The notes beneath the pieces are model-generated. The model worked only from the letters and a program-made list of their open reading frames with translations, was not told the origin of the DNA and searched no databases. From positions 13,229,376-13,293,375 of the forward strand of contig OW285194.1 of assembly GCA_935421135.1 (NCBI GenBank): 64,000 bases of DNA, read 5' to 3'. This stretch comes from Bugulina stolonifera (taxonomy: Eukaryota; Bryozoa; Gymnolaemata; Cheilostomatida; Bugulidae). This document shows, in pieces, positions 24,401 through 34,125 of this stretch (its first letter is position 1; every line of letters begins with the position of its first letter). A program made the translations under genes and the position numbers.

Positions 24401-27400
24401 GGTAATAGGACTTCGCATTACATGAAAGATCGAGCGGTCTCAGTAGCCCAATAACTACCAGAGACGACCCATCTGGTCCCAAGTCTGACCTTCAGACTAT
24501 ACGTTGAAAGAGAGTGATCCGACCTAGTAGGCGGTTCGCTAAGCGAATGACCTGACAAAAGGAAGTGAAAGTCTCTGTATCAAGTATAGATGTGTCTTTA
24601 TTGAAAGCCAAGTGAAGACTGAGACAATGAACAGTGAAACAATGCCCTTTATATAGTATAAGGACTTCCGCCCGACGTAGTGTCGGGAAAAGACGACGTA
24701 AGGTCGTCTGGAAGTTGCGCAACAACATGGCCGCCGGAAGCCCGACGGCCGACCCAAAATAGGTCGGGTTCTACAAAAGTTGCTTATAATGGTCCAATTC
24801 ATGTACAAAATGAATATCAATGGATTCTGAGAGGTCGGGTCTCTGTACATGGGTATAAAAGGCATTTAAAAGACTTAGTAATAATCATACAAGTATATAC
24901 AATAACATATAGTAAATTACAAGCAGATATATACATGTATGTGCACACAATAATGAGTGTCAGGTGTAGGAGACGACTGTGCGCACCATTACAATATTAT
25001 TAACAAAGATATTTGATTTGCCAGTCAGGAGTCAGGCAAAAAGCTCATGGAATTTGAGATACCCTTTGTCCTCCGCCAAAAGTTAAACAAGAGAAATTTT
25101 ATTTTCTATATTTTACTGATTGACCATCTTTGCTTAACCACAATTAACGAGCTTAGACCATCCAACATTCTTCACTAGTTAGTGTCTTCGCGACCTCTTG
25201 GGCAGATTCGGGTGGCTATTGACCTGGAACTTTGCTTGACCAGATAAAACCATCTCTAGCTCATCGACACAACTGACTCCTTTGCATGAAAATGAGGATT
25301 TTGCTTTTGGTCCAGGCCGGTGTGTTACTGTGTTGCTGTATTACTGACGATTTGGTACTTTATGTGCTCCTAGCTGTTAGTGTCTTCACGACCTCTTGGT
25401 CTGACCCAAGTCACAAATGAAAACCGCAAGATGGGCTGAGATTTTTTTACTTGGCCGGATGAATCCATCTCTAGATCATTGGTACACCTGACTTCTTCGC
25501 GCAATAATGAGGATTTTGCTTTTGGCCCAGGCCGGTGTGTTCGCGACTCTGTGACGGATGTGTGCCGGAAAATATTTTAGCAATTTGACCTGTGCCTAAA
25601 ATTTAGGTTGCGAAGACACTAAGCGTACTAAAAATTCTGGTGCAAGCTAGACAAAGAGATGGATCTATGTCCAAACATCAAGTAAAACAAGAGCAAGCTG
25701 TTCTGACTAGATAGCCTTAGATCATCGATTGTGGTTGGAACAACAGAGTTATGTTTTCTTAAAAATTGAAAAAATGACTTTTTTAATCTTTAGTTGAAAC
25801 AAAAAATTTAGATCATTCTAAATCTATTCACTTCTGCACTAAAAAGAGAGAGAAAATTGAATGGTAGAAATGCAAGTCTTTGGATGTAAACTAACCTTTA
25901 ACTGTGGTGATGTCTACCTGAGTAGAGCTAACTTGCTTGCTCCATTGCTCAGTCCTGCAGTAGAAACTACCTGCGACTGAGGTATTAGTAATCCTAGTGC
26001 TAACTTCTAAAGTGAAACCTTGATTTGTACCTATTGCTTGGCAAACAGATTCTTGAATGGGCATTACATCTATACCTAGGGCTGAGATATCGTCCTGCAC
26101 CGCCAGCCAGCCAGAGCCACTGTCGTAACAGCCCATTCTATATGCCTGGCTAGTAGTTTCATAAATCAGGTACAGTCTAGTTAATGCTATATATCCAGTA
26201 GCTGAACAGTTGAATTTTATTGCTTCGTTCCGATAGAATTCAGGATATCCTGCCGAGTCATAGCTGAGGTTTACCGATGGAACAGCTGCCAACAAATACA
26301 AGACATTCTGTTAGTCATACTAAGAAGTTGTCTCTTCATGACAACATGGCATTCAGCTGGAATATAATCTACTGACATAGACTGTGTTTGTTCCCCATAT
26401 AGCTGTACTCATATTGCATCTATATAAGTATATATCTTGCAAGGACTGCAAGACAAGTCTACCAATCTACATTTAGATACATGAGTTAGTAATGGTGTCT
26501 TCTACATTTGGTAATCCTTAGCTTTATATTTGCTTATATAGGATCTCTTCCAACTGATCGACCTGTTTTTGCATTCTGTAGGTGTTTGGCACAGGCAAAT
26601 TTGGTCAAAACTTTCTAAGCCAGTACTGGCGCAGGTGAATGCGTTGGTGTTCATTTTATTTAAATTACTACTGGTAGTCAAACCTTGCTGATAGAAGTTC
26701 CATAAAACTTGGCAAGGTAGATACAAAAAAATACCTCGAAGTCCGAGGTTTACATTGCTTAGCCCTGGCGATTTTGAATTCTCTGTTGAAGCTAGTTAAC
26801 CTCACTAGTGTTAATAGACAAACAGATAAGAGCAAAGCAGTACTAAATATGCAGGTTGCATACTACTGTATATCGTTTAAAATATAAGCCAACAAATGCA
26901 AGGAGCAGTGCGCTTACCTGTTATCATTTCAGCTGAAACTGAAAAGTGACAAGTAATAAATATAATATGGCCTCCAGCGGATAACCATGTAGATTTGATG
27001 AATTGGTGCTTAGGTTGTATGCAATGACCGCTCTATGATGCCTCTAGGGTGTAGATTACGCTTTCAGAATTCGAATTTAGCAAGCTGAACAAATCATAGA
27101 ATTTTGTACATGCATGAGCAGTAATTAATCATCGATTGAAACGTTTTCAACTTTTTTCGAACGTTGAATGCTTCCTTGCATTAACTATAGGTATCACACA
27201 GTTGCTCAGAAATCTTAATTTTCTTACATCTACATCTACATGTACGTCTTGTGGGTGAGTGACTGGCAATTCTAGGCCATTTACATCTATGACTATTTTA
27301 CAATAGACATAAACCAAATATATATTTTTGCAAAGGTAATGATGTCCTTTTTCTTGCTGGTGTAAAGAAGAAATTACTAAGGTCAGCGGTGGTCTAGTTG

Positions 27401-30400
27401 TCTAGTGGTCTAGCTATGGGCTAGCTAGTACATAAAAGCTGGCAAAAAAGCCTTGAAACGGGCTGCAGCCTACCCTATTGTTTCCTTATTTTCACAGATC
27501 AAGGAAACATAACTCTAAGACTAATCAAAGAAAATATAGTTGTAAATAAAATTAGTAAGGTCATGGTCACTTACTAGTTGCAAACATCTTATTAGTTTCA
27601 TCATACGCCAAAACTGTAGTATTATCAAGCCAAGTAACAGCGGTTGCACTAGACAAGGAGCAGCTTGCACTGGTAGAAGAACATAACTCCTGTATCATTT
27701 CTATAATAGACAGTGTATATCTATAGAATAGCCTGCATCATGCCTAGAGTAGACAGTGTATATCTATAGAATAGCCTGCATCATGTCTAGAGTAGACAGT
27801 GTATATCTATAGAATAGCCTGCATCATGTCTAGAATAGACAGTGTATATTTATAGAATAGCCTACATCATGTTTTGCATACAAAATAGCCTGTGGCATAG
27901 TATCTAGAAGAAATATTGTACACAATGTCTCTATAAAGGAGCTGAACATTGTATATCTATCAAATAGCCTATCGTCTAAGACCGAGACTGCTATAACATG
28001 TAGATATTGTAATGGTTGGGCAGACTCGGCCCCATCCCTGAGCGGGCCATCTCAGACGCTACGAACATTAATGCCCTTCTAACTTGCTTATATACTTTGT
28101 CTATATAGCTGAATGTTACCTGTACGCTTCTCATATGCATTACTGAGTCATTATACCTTTTTATACCCATGTAAAGAGGCCCGACCTCTCAGAAATACCT
28201 GATATTGATTGTGCATATGATCTAGATGATTTTAAGCATCTTTTGTCAAACCCTACCTATTTTGGGTCGGCCATCGGGCTTCTGGCCGCCATATTGTTGC
28301 GCAATTTCCAGACGACCCTACGTCGTCTTTTTACGACACTACGTCAGCCTTTTTACCGGAATTTCCTCTGGAAGTTCTATTACTATATAAAAAGCATTGT
28401 TTTTCCAATTGTTGTCTCAGTTCATGCTTGGATCTCAATAAGGACACATCTATACTTATATACAGAGATTTTCACTTCGTTGCTAGGTCATTCTAGTTGC
28501 TAAAGTCTTCGACCTTGCAACCCGAACTGCCTACTAGGTCGGATCACTCTCTTTCTCAGTATAGCACACAAGCATTGACTCGGGATCATATGGGTTGTCT
28601 TTGGTAGTTATTTGACTACTAGTACCTGTTAATCTTTCATGTAATGAGAAGTACCAAAAACCATTACAATATTTCATATTTAAAACACTTGCATGTATAT
28701 ACAACACATGTGCAAGTACATGTATATATAGCTATTATTTGAGCTGCATAGAACATATTAGTACTAATTGCTAACAATGTTCTTTATAAAAATAGCCTTA
28801 CAATGATTCTGCAAGTGGAAATACCAGTTCTCACCAATATCTTTAGAAGTTTCGTTGTAGGTTTCAATATCCAGAAAGTAAAGCTTGTCCATCTCATGGT
28901 CTCCTATCACCAAAACCCTCCCATCTGGTGATACAGAAATATCTGCTGTGCCTGCTCCTAGCGTACCAGACGTGTATTCCAAGTACAAAGCCATCGTATC
29001 AACATCAGGAGGACTGAATTTATACAAGATTATAGTAAAATTATCCTGGCACAATAAATATAGTATTATATAATATATATATAAATATAATATGGCATGT
29101 TTACAAAATTCTGCCACTATAACAACAGTGAGCAGTTCAATGAAAAATTTTCAAAAGGTTTCCTGGGACTTTTTCTTGCATAAAAGCCAACATAGAAAAA
29201 TCATAATGCGTACTTATATTTACTCCCTAGATAAAATAATTTACCTGAAATAAGTCACAAAGTCGCTTCCCTTAGACAAGTTGCCAACTGGGCTAGAAAA
29301 GGCGCTATAATCGTATCTTCTGATACCTTGTGGAAAGAACATAGTAGACGTTCTACAATACTAGCCAATTAGCATGCAGCAATGTAATTAACATGTAGTG
29401 TACACTATGTCACATCACATGATGCAACGCTACACTACATTATACATTATATAAAATTACATTGCACACTACAATGTACATGTCTACACAAAGCTATGAC
29501 ATTACGGGTACATGTTTTACCTTTACCCATCTTCTGCCAGATGTATTGAGAAGTTGAGCCCATCTGGAAGTTACTTGCAAGACTGAATATAGACACTCCT
29601 GAGAGCTCTGCTTGAATGAGAGATGGATCGTTGCTACCCAATGCCTCGTCCCACGCGTACAAGCGTTTCTACAAGTCGTCAACAAAAATCTATTTCAATC
29701 TCAACTAATGTCACTGCAATATTTTAATAAAATGGCACTTTTGACCTTGGTTTGTTTTCCTTCTGACGTATCACCAAGTCAGTAAGAGTTTGACGACATC
29801 ATGTGTTGCATAAAGGGTCAAATAATCATTATACATAATATACTCTAGAATCGACAATACGCCAGTTTCCGCTGCCAAACTAGCACCAGTATTAGATGCA
29901 CTTGTGATTTGGGTTGGTTTCTTTGGTGCTTTAAAGGGTGCTTTCGGCTACATAGCTACAATCATTAGCTTATAACAAAAAATACATATGGTGAGGCCTA
30001 CATTTACGAGCTGATCATTCGATGACCACTTCTCACTGGTTCCTAATTGGTATTTACTATACAGATATTATGTCATCATTACAACCCATTGGAAACCAGT
30101 CCTCAGTGGTACAAACTTCTTCGCTCATCACCTGGTGCAACCAAACTTGTATGGGCTACCAATGGCAATCATCCGTGTAATGCTAACAGCTTCACTCGGC
30201 ATAAGCAGGAGAATGTTTTTATTATTAAGTTAAATGTATGGTTTACATGACGTATAATACATAGGCGAGTGATTATTAATGGAGCACAGGCCATCTATGT
30301 GCTTGTCATTTTTGAGAAGGCATAATAGTTGAGTATGAGGGGTTTACTTACAAATCAAACTCAGTCTTTGAAGCTTGACAAATTACTAACATACTGTAGA

Positions 30401-33278
30401 TGATATACATGTACATAACCAAATTTGATTTGCTGGCTATACATGTATGTACATTTGTTGGAAAATTTTGGTGTGAGCGAGTATCTTAATGCTGAATAAT
30501 AAGATAAGACACATTTTTTTATGTTTTTATTGTCTCCAAATATTTCGATGTATATCCATACATCATACATCATCTGATGATGATGTATGGATATACATCG
30601 AAATATTAGGATTCAATAGAAGTATAAAAAATGCGTCTTGCCTTAACATACATTTGTACGTCTACAAACACTTACCGCATCAATAGACAAGAACCATGTG
30701 GTGCTCATTTCTACGTAAGTCATACCTGTTATCATTGACCCTGCTGTGACATTTCCACAAGCACCTGCAATCATCAAGAAGGCAGATCAGATGTCTGGTT
30801 CTGGTAGGCAATAAGAACTACATGACGTATAGTAAAGATTAGATGTACAGGCATGCTTAAGGTTCTTCATTTTAGCATACACAACCCATTACCACTAATA
30901 TTGGTAAGTTTTCTACCAAATAATGTAGACAGAAATCTATAGAACATTCTTGTTCAAAAACCATCATTCTCGCAGCTTGCATCATGGTTCCAATCCAGCA
31001 AGGAGTTGCGCCATCTCTGTTCGTACAGAGTAAGTTTATTCACTATTTTTAATCAACTAGAGTTGCTGTCTAATTAAAATACCAGCTAAAGGCGTGTTAT
31101 TCATCACGCTATTAATTTTTTATTAGAGACCAAAGCTACCGGGCAAGGCCTATCTAAGTTGAGATCAATGGTAATGAATGATGAATTACATGTAAATTGA
31201 AAGGCTTTTCCCTGTTTGTGTAAAACTATTTAAATATAGCAGAAAATAGTCAGGAGCCTTTAGCATAACACATAGTCTCTAGGAGCTAGATGCCTTCCTG
31301 AACAATACAAAACTCAGATCGACAAGACCGGGGCTCACACCTGACAAACAAACATTAGGTATAATTTTGACACCCTCAACCTGTCTTGAGTTATCTGTAT
31401 TGGAACTCGGGTTGAGACAAGTATACCTTCTCTCTAAGCAAAGAGATGATTGCATCAGGATTACATGAGTGAAAGAAGGGTTCTTACCAAAGAGTGTTGT
31501 GATCTCCCAGGAAGTCAGATTCAGTCTCCGCCCACATGATGAGTCATCAATAAACCGCAAAAGGTTTTCAGTCTGGTGAAAGTGAGCAGGTACTTTAGTC
31601 TTGGCTAGCAGCCCCATCCCATCCCATGACGTTACGCTACTGCTGAGAGGGCTAGCCAGGTCGCCAACCATAACTGGATAATGTCAAGCAGATACTATAA
31701 ATATAGTTTATATATGAGGCCTTGTTTTGACCACATAAGATCCCGCAGGTATTCCAGCTATACACACCTGACAGTAAACTAAAGCCATGCCGTTATGCTA
31801 CTTGATAATATTGTTAAGCTAGAAATACATTATACGCATGTTGTAACATCTCTTTTTTGCAGTAAATGGGAGACCTAGTAACCTAGGAAACAGCCATAAA
31901 TAAGGTACACCTACATGTAGTTGAATTGTTTGGGGCTGATAGTTACTATTGCTCAAAATATAGAAACAGTGCAAAGCATGGGAGTAGTATAGTCGGTGCA
32001 GAACTGTGCTGACTATACTACTCATGGACATCATTAAGTCATGCGGCTGACAGTGGCCAGTATATGCACTCTATATCATACAGTGAGTTGATGAAAAGGG
32101 CACACATTTTATGGGCTTTTTCTATCTAAAACATGCTTGTATAACTTTGTTAACAAAGCAACGAGAAAACCTGTTCTTCGTAGGATGAACCAAAAAGTTG
32201 GGTACTGGTTCTAAAAATCTTTCCTCATACTAAAAATGAATAATTTTATTTATACATGCAAATCAATTAGAAGATGTTGAACTATTTGAAAGCTCTTCGC
32301 AATGTACAATGTGTATCCGATAATCCGATATCCGTAATTCTGCAGTCAAACAGGGTATTACAAATCCCAATCTTATTGAAGGAGAGCTAGGCTAAGTTTG
32401 AATAACTAAATTGATTTAAGCGTGATTTGCATAATACTAAATGCTGGTACAGGATAACAGATTGATAATAATATCAATACGGTACCTGCAACATCTGCAC
32501 CCAGGTCATTTATTTGCAGCACGCCTATCGCCCCGGAATGGTTGCCACATAAACCAATGAAGAGTTCAGTGTTGTTAAGAAGTTGACCTGCATACACAAT
32601 TGATTGGATTCAACATGTGTAAGAGCTATTTAAAGTAATTTAGTTGAGCTACTAACCACTGTATTTCTTATCAACTTAATGCATAGGGCATAACTAGCCA
32701 ACTGTATTTCATCACATCTGTGCAAGTTTCTAGGCTTACATAATGTATAATTTTTATACACTTTCAGCCAGCTGAGAGAATAAGAAAATTAACCTAGGTG
32801 CAAGATTCAATTTGGTGTGAGTGAACCAGAATACACTGACCTTCAAAGCTCCTATGCATATCGTTTCTCCAGTAGCATTGGATGATAAGTCAGTGGAGTT
32901 GAGAGTGATCCACTGGACATCAACTACTTGACCCTCGTATCCTCTAAAATTAAAGGAGATGATATCATGACGTGTGGTATCTGTTTAATACTAAAGCGCT
33001 AATACTAACACGCTTTGGGACGTCAAGGCTATGCATGCAGAAGATTTCGGCGGTTGAAAGGCGCTGCAATCTTCACGTTATTAATATCACTTTGGGAAGT
33101 TCGACGTTTGAATATTTTTTGAAATATCGTGGTAGATGCTTGTCATTATTACAGGCTGGTTTTTAAAGACACATAGATGCAAAAATTGTACTTGTACTAT
33201 CTAAGCTTTAGGATAAACTCACCTCAGGTAAAGAAGCAAAATAGAGAGTAGAACACACAGTGAGTGATGAACAGCCAT
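12326..33278 (-). CDS. Gene A: large head-Ig-mucin type I membrane receptor-like protein (27 exons)
   Basis: Exons in order: 33223-33278 (signal peptide), 32841-32943, 32486-32587, 31488-31673, 30676-30764, 29521-29668, 29245-29326, 28835-29013, 27575-27700, 26918-26932, 25896-26285, 23588-23995, 22356-22739, 21593-21706, 20938-21090, 18813-19469, 17967-18344, 17431-17541, 16973-17125, 16042-16452, 15719-15832, 15396-15545, 14899-15300, 14333-14458, 14082-14231, 13193-13507 and 12326-12492. The product is about 1,900 residues: signal peptide, head (~20-367), three four-Cys Ig modules and one split module (~368-851), mucin (~851-1070), three composite Ig units (~1071-1738), Thr-rich stalk, one helix, short tail. 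All phases agree except exon 2 (ends phase 0) to exon 3 (starts phase 1), so the 5' part is uncertain or damaged. No named family was recognised; adhesion or self-recognition is inference. Confidence 0.8.
13193..13507 (-). other. Gene A juxtamembrane Ser/Thr-rich stalk exon
   Basis: A 105-residue exon beginning ELPLNTTAST with many Ser, Thr and Gln and a duplicated ATTQQRATQS unit, ending in a basic NQGKKTG. Likely O-glycosylated spacer. Its counterpart in gene B (34616-34825) is a different Thr-Arg-rich sequence, so the position is conserved but the sequence is not. Confidence 0.8.
14082..18344 (-). other. Gene A membrane-proximal composite Ig block (three units)
   Basis: Three repeats of a two-part unit. 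Each has a one-exon module of 126-137 residues (17967-18344, 16042-16452, 14899-15300), then a module split over two exons (17431-17541 + 16973-17125; 15719-15832 + 15396-15545; 14333-14458 + 14082-14231). One-exon modules carry four cysteines, as in ITCHAHGF, VGC, a middle C and VFC or FYC. Split modules have an F-x-x-x-C-x-S-S first half and a second half with C-x4-H-P-(N/K)-W. Cys spacing and closing YFYC or QVFC strands suggest a V/C2-like Ig fold with an extra disulfide. NxT/NxS sites are frequent. Confidence 0.78.
18590..18695. mobile_element. Small foldback element (CGAAATATT family)
   Basis: CCCAATATTTCGAA and TTGAAATATTGGG form a hairpin flanked by weaker inverted similarity (ACAAGAAAC and GCGCCTTG ends). 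The core resembles the elements at 30487-30655 and 20740-20815. It lies in the intron between the gene A mucin exon and the next Ig exon. Confidence 0.5.
18813..19469 (-). other. Gene A mucin exon
   Basis: A 219-residue Thr/Pro/Ser exon with about nine copies of a 13-residue repeat close to TPAPATNIPSTTV, then a less regular Ser/Thr tail ending TTLPPTG. Phase 1 at both ends. Expected to be a densely O-glycosylated rod separating the outer Ig modules from the membrane-proximal ones. The repeats are encoded by a 39-bp minisatellite, so length polymorphism is likely. A long open frame on the opposite strand is a by-product of the repeat. Confidence 0.85.
19934..20721 (+). mobile_element. Solo LTR, copy 1
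   Basis: A 788-bp element with TGTAATGGTT / AACCATTACA ends and a 4-bp target duplication ATAT (19930-19933, 20722-20725). It contains a TATA box (CTATATAAAGGG, ~20374), AATAAAG downstream (~20427) and a GC-rich upstream part with TTGCGCAA. It shows LTR architecture with no internal coding region. It lies antisense in a gene A intron. Confidence 0.85.
20740..20815. mobile_element. Remnant of the CGAAATATT foldback family
   Basis: CATCGAAATATTAGGA followed by AATGTGTCTTG matches one terminus of the element at 30487-30655; the other terminus is missing. It lies just beside solo LTR copy 1. Confidence 0.5.
22971..23479. mobile_element. Non-autonomous hAT-like element, 509 bp
   Basis: Inverted termini CAGGGTTGGGAA and TTCCCAACCCTG are flanked by a perfect 8-bp target duplication GTGAATTG (22963-22970 and 23480-23487). 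Both are hAT hallmarks. Sub-terminal TCGATTTCCGATTTTCGAT-like repeats are present on both sides. There is no transposase frame. Confidence 0.88.
24329..24993 (-). mobile_element. Solo LTR, copy 2
   Basis: A 665-bp copy in reverse orientation: TGTGATGGTT ... CCATTACA on the + strand with ATAT duplications (24325-24328, 24994-24997). Reverse-strand TATATAA (~24652) and AATAAAG (~24600) are retained. It lies in the gene A intron between exons 11 and 12, in the same direction as the gene. Confidence 0.87.
25180..25621 (+). mobile_element. MITE cluster: one truncated and one complete copy
   Basis: 25378-25621 is a complete 244-bp copy with TAGTGTCTTCACGACCT and GGTTGCGAAGACACTA ends, inverted relative to 10221-10465. 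25180-about 25325 starts with the same terminus and shares the GGATTTTGCTTTTGG...CAGGCCGGTGTGTT core, but lacks the second end. Confidence 0.75.
27700..27870. repeat. Tandem repeat, about 44-bp unit
   Basis: Three to four copies containing AGACAGTGTATATCTATAGA and ATAGCCTGCATCATG, immediately upstream of gene A exon 9 in transcription order, with the first repeat touching the splice acceptor. Confidence 0.85.
28008..28668 (+). mobile_element. Solo LTR, copy 3
   Basis: A 661-bp copy with TGTAATGGTT / AACCATTACA ends and ATAT duplications (28004-28007, 28669-28672). The TATA box (CTATATAA, ~28384) is present, but AATAAAG is changed to AATAAGG. It is antisense in the gene A intron between exons 8 and 9. 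Confidence 0.87.
30487..30655. mobile_element. Foldback MITE with CGAAATATT termini
   Basis: Inverted arms of about 50 bp run from AAGATAAGACACATTTTTT through AATATTTCGATGTATATCC on the left to GGATATACATCGAAATATT and AATGCGTCTTGCCTTA on the right, around an ATCATC/GATGAT centre. It has no coding capacity and lies in a gene A intron. Confidence 0.75.
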
Positions 33279-33961
33279 TTTGAACCGAGTATCAAGAGAT
33301 AGGAGGAATTGAAGTAGTGTTAAATATGGTCTGTGACTCGCTCATTCACTCATATTTTTCAGTTTAGCAAATTTAGAAGACAATAAAAATAATATGCTTT
33401 TGTACTTATTGTAACTTTATGTCGATTATAGTTTATATTAGTGAACCTGGGTTTTTTTTATAATATTTCATAAATGTAAAATATTTTCAAGTTTCTAGGG
33501 AAAGTTTTCTTTGTCTATACAGTAATTGTAGTAATACATCATTGTTGAACATGTATTTTGTAAATTAGCAAGTAATTTGTTTTGAAATAATTTTGAACTA
33601 AACTAAACCAGCTGTCGATTTTAAAACTGTGTGCACCTACTTGGTTAAACATTTGACATGCTGCTTCAAAATCAAATTGTAACTCGCTTCTCTCACAAAC
33701 TTTACATGTATGTTGTGAAGTTTACGTGTAGAATGAATATATATATATTTTATTGCATGAAGATAGTTCTACGAAACATGATTGAAAGAAATTGATAAGT
33801 TGAATTACCAAGGTGCAATGAGCTTTGAACAGATGAACTAGTGTCATGGTAGTAAACAGATCAATGTAAAAGTTACTCTGCTATGAGTTCATAAAATATA
33901 ATCTGCTCCATGTGTTTTGCCAATTTCTTTCTTAAAAGTGTCATATGAAAGAGCAATTGCT
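33279..33961. other. Interval between gene A start and gene B stop
   Basis: 683 bp holding the gene A promoter and the 3' UTR of gene B, both on the - strand. A TTTATT at 33749-33754 is AATAAA on the - strand, about 210 bp after gene B's stop. The remaining sequence is AT-rich; no TATA box can be assigned. The tightness of the gap fits a simple tandem duplication. Confidence 0.6.
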
Positions 33962-34125
33962 TTAGGGCCCTGTCCACTTGTTATACATGAATTGTATGTT
34001 TGGGTCAATCATAGCTTTACCAGGTCCAATCAGAATGCCAGCCAAGATGCCTATCGACGCGATTAGCAGTAATGAGCTCACAACAAATACAACGATGGAT
34101 CCAGCTCTCAGGCCTTTTGGTGTAC
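33962..34125 (-). other. Gene B membrane-spanning and cytoplasmic exon
   Basis: Encodes GTPKGLRAGS, the helix IVVFVVSSLLLIASIGILAG and a tail ending MIDPNIQFMYNKWTGP. Exon length (164 bp) equals that of gene C's last exon, and the tail motif I-D-P-N-I-x-F-x-Y-N-K is shared. Confidence 0.88.

Larger units (their letters stand above)
20938..26285 (-). other. Gene A outer Ig block (absent in part from gene B)
   Basis: Exons 25896-26285, 23588-23995 and 22356-22739 each encode a 128-136 residue four-Cys module (for example IKFNCSATGY, YRMGC, ESVC, GSFYC). Exons 21593-21706 and 20938-21090 encode one split module (FTFTCTSTGG, then FTISDVSQVTIECTDQ) in which HPNW is replaced by HDSY. All boundaries are phase 1. 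Gene B has only one module here (42700-43065), so A gained, or B lost, about 350 residues. The long introns hold LTR copies 1 and 2, a hAT-like element and MITEs. Confidence 0.75.
26918..33278 (-). other. Gene A signal peptide and beta-propeller-like head
   Basis: Ten exons. The first gives the signal peptide MAVHHSLCVLLSILLLYL. The following eight give a head of about 345 residues with short repeated beta-strand stretches: LFIGLCG, LLRFIDDSSC, GMTYVEMSTTWFLSIDAKRL, SVSPDGRVLVIGDHEMDKLY and FLDIE. The last is a 5-residue micro-exon (EMIT). The pattern of short strands with SPDG-x-x-L-x-I-G-D resembles a beta-propeller, by analogy only. Every exon has a counterpart in gene B with matching phase, except that exon 3 lacks the acceptor B uses, which breaks the frame between exons 2 and 3. 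Confidence 0.75.
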
